Part shown: positions 33,958 to 43,620 of the stretch, one piece after another
How positions within the stretch are numbered: the stretch's first letter is position 1
Layout of the letters: each line of letters opens with the position of its first letter
From: Galdieria sulphuraria
Taxonomy: Eukaryota; Rhodophyta; Bangiophyceae; Galdieriales; Galdieriaceae
Reading direction: 5' to 3'
NCBI RefSeq assembly: GCF_000341285.1
Contig: NW_005178454.1
Location: 62,001-126,000 of the forward strand
Length of the DNA: 64,000 bases
Translations under genes and position numbers: made by a program
Notes under the pieces: model-generated
The model's input: only the letters and a program-made list of their open reading frames with translations
What the model was told of the DNA's origin: nothing
Database searches by the model: none

Positions 33958-34395
33958 GGCAACCAAAGCTTTACTTTTCAAAATACAAAAAGACAAGGAA
34001 ATAGTCAACTTCAATAACCCCTGAGCTTTCAAGAGACGTTGGTTAAATGTTAAACCCCTAAAAGAGTCACAGTAGAAGACAAGGTTTGTGAATTTCAAGT
34101 TCAAAATCCGAGTTGAAAATTGTACCTTTTCCTAAGTATGAAGCAAAGGATACTTCTCTTATTATTCGTAGAAAAGTTTGGATATATTCTATATAGAAAC
34201 ATAGAATAGTTGCAAGAGCCGAGCAGAAATTTTAAAAAGCAGAAAACAAACAACAGATAGATACTTATTTTGTCCAACCAAAATCAGAAATCATAAAAAA
34301 AAGATGGCACATGTTGTCTACCCAAGCATCTGCCGTTTTTCGTCCATGAATGGAGCAATTCTATTCATAAACTGCCTAACTAAACTCAATGATTC
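33958..34395. other. intergenic stretch between LIN9 and the H+-pyrophosphatase
   Basis: Both flanking genes are on the minus strand. The first 147 bases are an open extension of the LIN9 frame that could be coding or 5' leader. Nothing else was recognised. Confidence 0.45.
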
Positions 34396-36859
34396 TCAAT
34401 TACGAACAAATGTTGGTCCCAATACTAAAGATACAGTTGCAATCAACTTGATAAATATGTGCAATGAAGGTCCTACAGTATCTTTCATAGGGTCTCCAAC
34501 AGTATCACCAGTAACAGCTGCTTTGTGCGTTTCGGAGCCTTTTCCACCCAAAACACCCGTTTCTATATATTTTTTAGCATTATCAAAAGCACCTCCACCA
34601 ATACTTAGAAACAATGACATGAGAACTCCAGATGAAGTTGCAAACATAAGAAATGAAGCAACACATTTTGGTGGAAGCAACGGGTCAACATCGTAAGGAT
34701 ATAAGAACCGAAACACATAGCCAACCACTATTGGAGAGAAAATGGCAATGGCTCCAGGTGCAACCATTTGTTTTAAAGCTTCCTGTGTGACTATTGCAAC
34801 ACAAGCTTGATAATCGGGTATCTCTTCTCCTGAAAGAATTTTGGAAGAACTATTGACTTGTCTTCTCACTTCAGTTACAACAGCCTGTGCTGCAATGCCA
34901 ACTGACTTCATCGTATAACCCGAGAATACATAAACTACTATTGAGCCAAAGAAACCTGAAACAAAGACTTCAGGAATAGACAAGTCAACCGCCTCAAATA
35001 TTCGGCCAGTATAGTCTCGTATTTCATCTAAAAATGCCGAGAAAAGTAAAAAGGAGGCCAATGCCGCTGAGCCAATAGCATATCCCTATTCATATAAAAT
35101 AATCATCGTTTCATGATAAATCATACAACAAGGAATCTACCTTTGTTACTGCCTTTGTAGTATTTCCAACAGAATCTAATTTATCCGTAACTTCACGACA
35201 AGTTCCTTTCATACCAGTCATTTCAACAATACCTCCTGCATTATCTGCAATAGGTCCAAACATATCCATGGCAAGAATGTAGACTGCAGTGCTCAACATT
35301 CCCATAGTAGCAATGGCAGTTCCAAATAGACCTCCAGTAGGACCATTCGAAACTCGATCGTATAAACCTGAATCCTAAAAAAATTTATGTCAATAGGGGA
35401 TGAATATCTCGAGTCTTTCTTACTTGACCCAAACGATAGGTAAGTACGAGAGCAATACAAATAATGACACAAAATAGTCCAACAGAAATCATTCCAACTG
35501 AAAGACCAACGATAACATTGGTTCCATGACCACTTGTACTAGCTTCAGCGATAAGTTTCACAGGACCATACTCGCTATCTGTATAATATTGTGCAATTTT
35601 GATGAATGCTACTGCACACAAAAGACCAATCATTCCACAAAGAGCAAAATGCCACCAAGCGTCAGGTGCATCAGAAGTATATAAAAACAAATAAGAAAGA
35701 ATGATGATACAAATTCCTGCCAATATTAAGCTTATTTTGTAACCTCTGAATAACGTAGAAAAGGGACTTTCATGCTCCCCAACTAATTTACCCGGATGAG
35801 CTTCCACATCTGGATGATTTGAACTTTTCCTTGGTCGAATAGATAATATCCCAATAGTACTCACTATAAGATCTGATGCATGCAAACCTAAAGGGAACAA
35901 AACGAAACCCATTCCTGACTGAACATTTGTACGTTGTGCCAATACACCACCCAAGATCATGGCAGATATAATTTCAGCAGCAATACTCTCAAATAAGTCA
36001 CTACCACGTCCCTATCCAAGAATAAAGATGTGTTTAAATAGATATGTTTATAACTTACGGCACAGTCTCCAACATTGTCGCCAACCAAATCTGCAATAGT
36101 TGCAGGATTTCTAGGATCATCTTCTGGAATATCTCTTTCAACTTTACCAATAATATCTGCCCCGACGTCAGCAGCTTTTGTATATATGCCGCCTCCAAGT
36201 TGGGCAAACAATGCGACAAATGAAGCACCAAATCCGTAGCCAACCAACAAGAATGGCACGCGGACATACGAGATTGGAAGAACCAAATATAAGATAGAAT
36301 ACAAAAATATTATTCCCAAAAGACACAAGGATACGACCAATAAGGCTGTTACTGCCCCACTTCGTAAACAAACACTTAGACCTAGTTCATAGCTTTTTCC
36401 GGCACAAAAAGCCACTCTGCTATTTGCTCGAACACTCATACACATTCCCAAATATCCTACAGCAGCGGAGCAAGCAGCCCCAGTTAAAAAACAAAAAAAA
36501 GTAACCAAGGCTACTTGAAAATTGGTCAAAGAGGAATCTCGAAGGGAGTTCCTTGCAAAATAAGCAAAAAATATCACAAAGGCACATATAATGGAAAATC
36601 TTGTTATTGCCTTGAATTGAACTCGTAAGAAGCCTGTTGATCCTTCTCTAATTGCCTCTGCAATTTTCCTAGCTGACTCTGAGCCTTCTTCAAAAGCCAA
36701 TACTTGCTTGGCTAAGAGATAAGAAATCCAAAGGCTCAAAAAAGCCACAAGCGAAGTAAAGAATAGAGTAACTCCTATTTTTCTAGGGAAGAATAACAAA
36801 CTAAAGGAAGAAAGAAAAAGCGGGAGGATAATGAGCTTCTTGGTCAACAAGACAGCCAT
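34396..36859 (-). CDS. type II (K+-independent) H+-translocating inorganic pyrophosphatase (4 exons)
   Basis: This membrane pump couples pyrophosphate hydrolysis to proton transport. The exons are 36859-36059, 36011-35424, 35374-35141 and 35085-34396, giving about 770 residues with about 16 hydrophobic segments. The substrate-binding block is intact: [20 protein letters not shown] followed by [20 protein letters not shown]. The second block has [13 protein letters not shown] and [20 protein letters not shown]. In this family the residue after GNTT decides K+ dependence: Ala in K+-dependent type I, Lys in K+-independent type II (the Golgi AVP2 type). Lys is seen here. The start codon is followed by a hydrophobic stretch consistent with the first membrane segment. 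Confidence 0.95.
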
Positions 36860-37138
36860 TTAAATAAAAATGCTCACCAATTTGGATGACTCGTGTTGGA
36901 CAAAAGTTTTTCCCTCCAAAAAACATTCTCAACTCGAATCTTCTTCAAAGTATTTTGTAAAATAGTTGCCACTACATCTATTCGTAAACGAAATCGATAG
37001 ACTCTGATTGGAACATAGAACTTTTATAAAAGTCATTTCTAAGCCTTCTCCCTAATATCCTTCATGCAATTTGAAAGTTCACATATATAAAGTCCCCTTT
37101 GCATTTACGGAAGCTGCTTGTGGAATGAAATGCCTCAT

Positions 37139-38927
37139 CATTTTAGAATGAAATATTCTATTCTTTTCATATTATGGCTTTGTCATCACATCGCTATTGT
37201 ATTCTCAAAGCAAAATAAATTGATAAAGCCAATTGGATCCTTGCTTGAAAGGCTCAGCTTGGGTGGAAGACGAGACCAAAGTATTTATGCAGTATTTCCC
37301 TCAAGAAACTATTGCCAAGAAGATTAAAACAGTTTTTCAACCTTTCACAATCTTATCAAGTTGAGAGAGACTTTAAAAACTTTCAACGCTATTCCAGTCC
37401 TGCGGATTGGAACTACTACCCCCTGTAGCAAATACCACATTGCTTGTTTTCTGGTTTTCAAAATTGCGTTGTTTCGAAGTTTTTGACAAGAACATCGGGC
37501 TTTCTTTTTGTAGATGACGTCTGACCTGCTTGAAAATCCCTTCTGGTATGTGCTTATGTACAGACAGAGTCCACTGTTTGGTCTGATTGTAACTCTTATT
37601 TTCAGCATAACTGTTTGTGAGTTTGGAGAAACGTTTTTTAAAGTAACGAATCCTTCTAGTGTATCCGAACTGTTTCGAAGACATACTTCAGACCAAGAGG
37701 GATTGCGTTGGATTCACACTATTTTATCTGACCTCGTGGATTTGGAAGATACTTCGAGTGACATACTTGAGCAACTATCCAAGGTATTTAATCTTCATCC
37801 ATTGGCAATAGAAGACATACGTTGTTCTTCAACGAGACCAAAAATTGACAAGTATGTGAGTTCACACAGACTCAAACGATATCTGACTGGAAAATAGGTA
37901 TGGAGAGATGCTTTTTATAGTTACACATAGTCCAAGTGTTGTTTCTATTGAGGATGAATACGAGTTAAGTTTAAAGGAACTAAATATTTTGTTGATGGAA
38001 AAGGAGCGTACAGTCCTTACTTTTGAAAGAAGTGAAAGGAATACCACGACAGCTTGGATTTCTGATGTGAGAGAAAAGCTGGCGTCAAACGGTGATCATT
38101 TTAGCAGAAATCTTTCGTTGGTCTTATATTTGATAATCGATAAGTTGACTGATAATTTTTTCCCTGTTTTGGAACATTATGGTGAGAAAATTGAAGAAAT
38201 TGAAAGTAAGCATTTGAACTATTAGTATCAATGTACCTGCTGATTGCAAAAAGGCATGCTGATGTTGGAAAACAGAACTTATTTGATAAGAGTAAGAGCG
38301 AACTATAATGTTATGTATTGTTTATTGTGAATTCTTGTTAGGATATAAATTTGTTAAAACGAGATATATTCATTCTTAGAAGAAGCACCTGGCCTTTGCG
38401 AGAAGTGTTGAAAAAGTTTCTTGTACTTCCTGAAATACATAGCGATATAAAGCCGTAAGAAATGATACATTGGTCGATATGGATTTCGTTCTGATTCTTT
38501 GTTAGATATCTGCAGGACTGTTTGGACCACGTGATTCAAATTATAGATATTCTTGAAGTATATCGTGATAGCGCACTTGGTTTAGTAGATATCTATTTAA
38601 GTGGTGTGAGTCATAATATGCAAGAAAGTAAGTGAATGGCATAGTTTTTGTGATAATCTTGCTTCCTGCTTATATTTAGTTATGAAAACTTTAACTATTA
38701 TCAACACAATATTTATTCCATTAACATTTATGGCAGGCATTTATGGAATGAATTTTCCTCGTATTCCTGAGTTACACTACGGACACGGTTATACTGTGTT
38801 TTGGTAGGATAAGAATTTTTGTTCATATTCTATGTTAGTAAGAACTTGACGAAATAGGTTGATGGTTTTACTTATAGTGGGACTTGAAATATGGATATTT
38901 CGCAAAAGGGGTTGGATGGGCAGTTAG
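37139..38927 (+). CDS. CorA-family Mg2+ channel (about 8-10 exons, 5' end uncertain)
   Basis: CorA/MRS2 channels carry Mg2+ across membranes. From about 37514 onward the splicing is clear. Exon pieces include the SSDILEQLSKVFNLHPLAIEDI segment, GEMLFIVTHSP, a 38-nt micro-exon at 38254-38291, RDIFILRRSTWPLREVLKKF, and the pore helix with the diagnostic GMN motif in MAGIYGMNFP. The last exon gives a second membrane segment and a basic tail. At the 5' end, an ATG at 37139 opens a signal-like peptide (MKYSILFILWLCHHIAI), and a frame reading AQLGWKTRPKYLCSISLKK can be joined by a 54-nt intron. I could not connect it in frame to 37514, so translation may instead start at ATG 37514. Confidence 0.8.
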
Positions 38928-39347
38928 TTGATAGACGATGTTGAGTTGAGGACGAAATTAGTACTCTGCATTACACTTATCGGTCACAACTTTTTTTTGA
39001 ATGATTGAGTTGTCAAAGAGTTTTATGTTTCTTATCTTCCGTCCACTAAAATATGTTGTTTCTCATTCGTGAAAACTTTCCTTTATCTATTTGGTTGATA
39101 TCTCCTAAAATGAGAAGCAAACTTTTCTTTCATGAGTCGAGCACTTTTCATGCCTTTTCTATAATGAATAGTCTGTCTCTTGAGTAGGAAAATTATTAGG
39201 GAAGTTGCTGGAAACAAAGACACTTAAGCTACCTTAACAGAACAGCCGTTATTTCAACAAACATCTCTTTCCGCAGTTGCAAAACGTGATAAAGACGAGT
39301 AGCAACCACTTTCGAAACAAAAAAGTTCCCAATTGTGCTTAGAAGAA
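38928..39347. other. convergent intergenic stretch
   Basis: AT-rich sequence lies between the stop codon of the CorA gene and that of the small minus-strand gene. No gene could be supported. Confidence 0.5.
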
Positions 39348-39670
39348 CTATCGACTTCTCTCAAAGTTCTTGAGCTGTTCCTTCAAAAACTCCTCTATTA
39401 AGATGGCTATTATTGGATGAGCTCGAAATATAAATGAAATGGAGAGTAGGACCTCACCTATGACCAATTGTTCCTTAAACGAAAGTCGGGGACAAAGCGA
39501 TTCCGCTACATTCAATAACTTGGGCTCAGGTGGTTTCTGTTCGTCCTCTATTCTATCGAGTAAGGAAAGACACAAGTAGCCCGACCTTACTTACCGTATC
39601 CAAAATAGTGAACAAGTTCCTCAAGTTTCCAACTAGGTTCCTTCATGGCTCGTTGCCGAAAAGAGGACAT
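39348..39670 (-). CDS. small spliced gene, unknown function (2 exons)
   Basis: The exons are 39670-39595 and 39547-39348, with a 47-nt GT-AG intron, giving 91 residues. The start is MSSFRQRAMKEPSWKLEELV. The second exon continues EDEQKPPEPKLLNVAESLCP and then a hydrophobic stretch VLLSISFIFRAHPIIAILIE, ending with a charged helix. I do not recognise the family. The splice is supported by a strong donor (GTAAGT) and because reading through it gives an early stop. The hydrophobic stretch could be a buried helix and not a membrane span. No neighbour suggests a role. Confidence 0.5.
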
Positions 39671-40245
39671 TTTGCTTGTCTTGCTGCAGTTGGGAATCCA
39701 AAATAATGATAATTTGCAATAGGTTTATGTAGGCCGTGATAAAAAAGAATAGTAGTAAAGATGCAGAATGTACAATAAAAATTACTTTACAAGTCTACAG
39801 AATGAAAAATTTCTATTCGAAGGAGTCTCCTGTTAAAAGGATAGATACTTGGAAAATATCTTGAGACTAACCACAAGGTAACATAAGACACTCTCCCAGG
39901 TCCTTTGGCATTTTCGTCCTTTTGGAGAGGGATGGGAATCCGTTCAGTTGAAGAATATTTGCAGAGTGTGTGAATGAGAGAAGAATGGGATGGATGCTTG
40001 GGGGATCGTGTTGTGCGACTTGGTCTAGGGAAGCCCCTTTTGGTGATATGGTATTATTTTGTATATATATATATATGTATATATATAATATAAATTGGTG
40101 TCTTCATTCCTCCTCCTTGAACAAACAACAATACAACTCTATTTCAGCCTTCATTTTACAAGCAGGAACAAGTTGTTTATTTTAAAAAAACAGGTCATTC
40201 ACACGAAAGTAAAAACTTTCATCTTCGACAGTTGCGTTGAACGTA
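39671..40245. other. intergenic stretch with a TA microsatellite
   Basis: No gene could be supported. A (TA)n tract lies at about 40061-40089. The stretch includes the promoter of the 91-residue gene and the 3' end of the Hc1-like gene. Confidence 0.5.
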
Positions 40246-40474
40246 TCACTTTTCGGTTTGTTTCGACGCCTGTATGTCTACACGTAGTTCTTGGGCAAGT
40301 TTTTTGATTTCTTGAAGTGTCTTTCTCGCTCTCACCCCAGCTGCTTTGTTTCCTAACATTGTATCTTAGCGACAAACAATATTCTAAAAAAGTCTACAAA
40401 CCTTTTTCAAAAAATTTGTCACAGTCTTCTTCCACCGTATTAAGAAGTGACTTGAGTTCTTCTACTTTATCCAT
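40246..40474 (-). CDS. histone H1-like Hc1-family small basic protein (2 exons)
   Basis: The exons are 40474-40402 and 40352-40246, joined by a 49-nt GT-AG intron, giving 59 residues. The product begins MDKVEELKSLLNTVEEDCDK and continues FFEKGNKAAGVRARKTLQEI and KKLAQELRVDIQ. The motif GNKAAGxRxRK, with the helix before it, is the signature of the Hc1 family. That family is known from the Chlamydia nucleoid protein and from short ~57-residue versions in Bacteroidetes and relatives. Such proteins bind and compact DNA. The intron shows the gene is nuclear. Whether the protein acts on nuclear or organellar DNA is not visible; no targeting peptide is evident. The intron splits a Gly codon within the motif, and removal restores it. 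Confidence 0.72.
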
Positions 40475-40739
40475 AGGGGCAATATCCAATAAGAATGTGC
40501 TTTAATGCTTATTTGTGGGGTCCGAGGCCAGACGGAAAAACAACGCTCTACTCGCGTCCCGTTTACCCAAACAGGAAAAAATGCTGAAAAGTGAATTCCG
40601 TTTCGATTTTCCTAGGAAAGTGGCAGCCCGCCCAATGTCCCTATTTCCCCAACAGTCATTATTGGCTTCTCTTGTGCACGCGCGGTTTTCCTTTTCGGTG
40701 CTTTGTCGCTCGATCAACAAATGATCCAACAGAAAATAA

Positions 40740-42002
40740 TTATTTCAGAAAAAAAGCGGTAGAAATGACGGCATACGAAATGAGCAATTCCGCACCTTCC
40801 AACCAGTTGCTAGTATTATCCCTCAACGCAAGACTCGTTACAGCTACAGCAATCCCAAGCATCACTGTTTCAAAAAGGTGAAAATCTAGAGTAAGCAAAG
40901 GTCCAGGCATAAACCAAGAACTGATAACCAGTAACGGTGCAACAAAGAGAGCCACTTGAACACTGCTCCCACAAGCAATGGAAATACTCAAATCAATATT
41001 TCCTTTGATAGCAAATGCACAGGCAGCTAGATGTTCAGCAGCATTACCAACAATGGGAAGTAAAACAAAGGCAACAAAGCTGCTTGAAAGTTTTGTTCTC
41101 TTGGAAAAACCTTGTATCGAATGTACCAAATATTCCGAACAATAACTCGTCAAAATAACGGTGCCAAGTTGAATTCCTACGGCAAGCCATAAAGAACCTG
41201 TCGAAGTGGCATCTACTAGTTCCTGTGTTTGAGAATCATTCCAATCTTCCTCCGAAATGCGCTTGGATGAGGAACGAATCATCTTGTGGTTATCATACAG
41301 ATGTGCATGAGTAATCAATTCGAATACTAGAAACAAGAGATATAGGAGAAACATGAAAATGGCGGTTAGAAAGGAAAGTATCTGCACATTGGTTTTAGAG
41401 AGTTCCGTTTCTGTTGCTGAGAATACTGCTGGGATAGTAAATCCAAATAAAGCAACCGCTAGAACACTAGTGTTAGAGTCTGCGATGGCTGGATTGATGG
41501 GTTGCATTGTATGAAAGAGACCTCCCAATAAGAAACTCCAGCCTAGAACAAATAATAAGTTTGATAAAACAGATCCTAATAGTGTCGACTTGACGACGTC
41601 TATAAGACCGAATCGTAGTGCACTGACACCCAAAATCACTTCAACTGCGTTACCAAAAGTAGCGTTCAATAACCCGCCAATTACGTCGTTTGTGTGGGAA
41701 GAAATAACTTCTGTAGAATTACCTAGTAAGGTGGACAAAGGAATTATCGCTAAAAAATTCACAATAAATGTCCAGGTTTCACTATAACCCATCCAACCGA
41801 GTACCAATCCCAGTGGTACAGTAGGCAATAATAACAAATTCCACGAGAAATAGGTTATCCATAAACTACTGAAATGACCACGAAGAACGAAGGAAGTTTG
41901 TTGGTTTCGTACAAAAGATTTCCTAATCACACGTTTTGTGGAAGTTGCTCTCAATAGAGGCACCTGGTCATCATCTAACAGCATCACTTGACTGCCACAC
42001 AC
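40740..42002 (-). CDS. CAX-type Ca2+/H+ antiporter
   Basis: The 420-residue protein has about eleven hydrophobic segments and the two-fold repeat of the cation/H+ exchanger family. The first repeat holds GNSTEVISSHTNDVIGG followed by LNATFGNAVEVILG. The second has PIVGNAAEHLAACAFAIKG followed by CGSSVQVALFVAP. The two Gly-Asn-Ala-x-Glu boxes are the c-1 and c-2 pore motifs. It should move Ca2+ (or another divalent cation) into an acidic compartment, such as the vacuole, in exchange for protons. The N-terminus is polar, as is the autoinhibitory region of plant CAX proteins. The gene has no introns. An AT microsatellite lies just upstream. Confidence 0.94.
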   Translation of the reverse strand: MCGSQVMLLDDDQVPLLRATSTKRVIRKSFVRNQQTSFVLRGHFSSLWITYFSWNLLLLPTVPLGLVLGWMGYSETWTFIVNFLAIIPLSTLLGNSTEVISSHTNDVIGGLLNATFGNAVEVILGVSALRFGLIDVVKSTLLGSVLSNLLFVLGWSFLLGGLFHTMQPINPAIADSNTSVLAVALFGFTIPAVFSATETELSKTNVQILSFLTAIFMFLLYLLFLVFELITHAHLYDNHKMIRSSSKRISEEDWNDSQTQELVDATSTGSLWLAVGIQLGTVILTSYCSEYLVHSIQGFSKRTKLSSSFVAFVLLPIVGNAAEHLAACAFAIKGNIDLSISIACGSSVQVALFVAPLLVISSWFMPGPLLTLDFHLFETVMLGIAVAVTSLALRDNTSNWLEGAELLISYAVISTAFFLK

Positions 42003-42058
42003 AAAACAGACACTAATAATTTAAGAATGATTCCTAAAGAAGGCTTGTGTAAATTCCA

Positions 42059-42079
42059 ATATATATATATATATATATA
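42059..42079. repeat. AT microsatellite
   Basis: A run of about ten AT dinucleotides lies between the CAX start codon and the next gene's 3' region. Confidence 0.9.
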
Positions 42080-42231
42080 GTATTATTTATTGCCTTTATA
42101 TTTAGAATTCTCATGATCAACGTCTAAAACAGAATCTACAACTCTTTTCATAGAACTATCCTCCGTCACACCCTTGAGCATACCTGACGCAGTTGTGGAT
42201 ATGAACGACAGAGGTGTCTTCAACCAATTCT

Positions 42232-42837
42232 TCAAATTTTCAGAAAAGCGTTGCGTACGCTCACGAAGTCGTCTCTTCTCTCTTCTGGACGTAAGTAAAG
42301 GAATATTGTACAGCCAAGGGCTGCAGTACATATCGTTGATATGAAAAGCGCACGGAAACCTATTCCTAGAGCTTCAACACGGAGCTTTTGGGATAATGAA
42401 AGCACTGTTTCATTCTGCCCAAGTGCTGCAGAATCTTTCCACTTCTTGAGATACTCATATCTCCCTCTAGTAAGGTCATAATACGAGTCTGTTGCAAGTC
42501 TAGCAGAACTGGTCAAATCGTGAGTAGGTAATGTGTGTTCCTTTTTTAGTGGAATCTCGTTGGTAATCTTCAAAGGAACTTTTAGGGGTCTCTGAACAGT
42601 TTGTGGAGTATCATTGGGTTTCAAAGATGGTACCCAGACATTTTGTAGTATCTCAGGAAGTCCTTCAAACTCTCCACTCCTTATTCTTTCCTCTAAAAGT
42701 TTGTTTTCTTCACGCAACTTATCCAATTCTTGCTTGCTGATTGTTTTCCTCAACTCCTGCGTTCCCAACTGCTCTCCTTTCCGGAAATAAGACGCCTCAG
42801 ATGCTCGAGCTCTGGTGCTCAACAACGATGGCAACAT
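42232..42837 (-). CDS. predicted single-pass membrane protein, unknown; 3' end uncertain
   Basis: The open frame codes 201 residues and I do not recognise a family. Visible are a coiled-coil stretch (ELDKLREENKLLEERIRS), a Pro-rich middle, and a C-terminal membrane segment (FRALFISTICTAALGCTIFL) followed by YLRPEERR. A second frame overlaps the end. Running 42331-42083, it carries on with a charged, helix-like sequence (SRREKRRLRERTQRFSEN onward) for about 65 residues. An intron that switches frames would have to remove the membrane segment, and no good acceptor is seen. The shorter protein is the default call, but the true C-terminus may differ. Confidence 0.5.
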   Translation of the reverse strand: MLPSLLSTRARASEASYFRKGEQLGTQELRKTISKQELDKLREENKLLEERIRSGEFEGLPEILQNVWVPSLKPNDTPQTVQRPLKVPLKITNEIPLKKEHTLPTHDLTSSARLATDSYYDLTRGRYEYLKKWKDSAALGQNETVLSLSQKLRVEALGIGFRALFISTICTAALGCTIFLYLRPEERRDDFVSVRNAFLKI

Positions 42838-43620
42838 TTCTCAATCATAATGACATCCATCTATCCAATTATTTTGTGATTTGTTGTGCTACGTCACCAA
42901 ACAACAAGCAGGTTTTGAGTCAGGAAATTTCTCATTCTGCAAGATAGTTGATAAACTGAGAGAGTCCTTGAACTTAAAATCTCTCCATCATATCGAACAC
43001 TCTACAAGCGAGCCGCATCTTTTCGTAGCAGATTAATGAAACAAATGGATGATAAAAAGGGGTCTCCAGCATCAAAGGAGTCGCAGATGATGTTTCTAAA
43101 TAACATTTTAAATGGCTGCAGCACTAGAAATGGCAGTGGAAGAAGAATGCAGTAGAATTAGGGCCTCGTTGAAAACCACCTCATTTCGCATCTAAAAGAA
43201 TAAACGATTTGTCTATAGGAGAGGAATTCACTGACGAACATGAGTCGTCAGGTTTCGATGTCTTCTCAAAGCTGTAAAGAACATCTGTACTTTTGGTAAC
43301 ATTCATTCTATACTGCTTTGTCTTTGACGAAAATATTCTAAACAGGTCCAATACAAATTAGCGATTTATCTAGAACATATGAAAGAGCAAATATTTGTGC
43401 ATGATATTTGGGACCAAAATAAAGATCATAAATTTCCGATTTATAACAGTAAACTAAAATCTTATTTCAAGTCAAAAGTTGTCCTCTTCAAAACCTTCTG
43501 AGACATGAATAAAGATATCCTGAGTAAAACTATCCTTCCATCATTTTTTTTCTGAATGGCGCGTCAGAATGATTCAAAAATGCAAAGTAATCAGTGGCGC
43601 CAAAATGCAGTTGCTGCTGA
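42838..43620. other. intergenic stretch upstream of FANCD2
   Basis: About 780 bp between two divergent genes. Several short open stretches occur on the plus strand (for example 43348-43500), with possible splice signals, but no start-to-stop model could be built. The in-frame codon directly before the FANCD2 ATG is a stop. Confidence 0.5.

Noticed and set aside
43348-43500. Open stretch upstream of FANCD2
   Set aside because: It follows a plausible acceptor, but no upstream exon in phase was found, and it lacks recognisable sequence.
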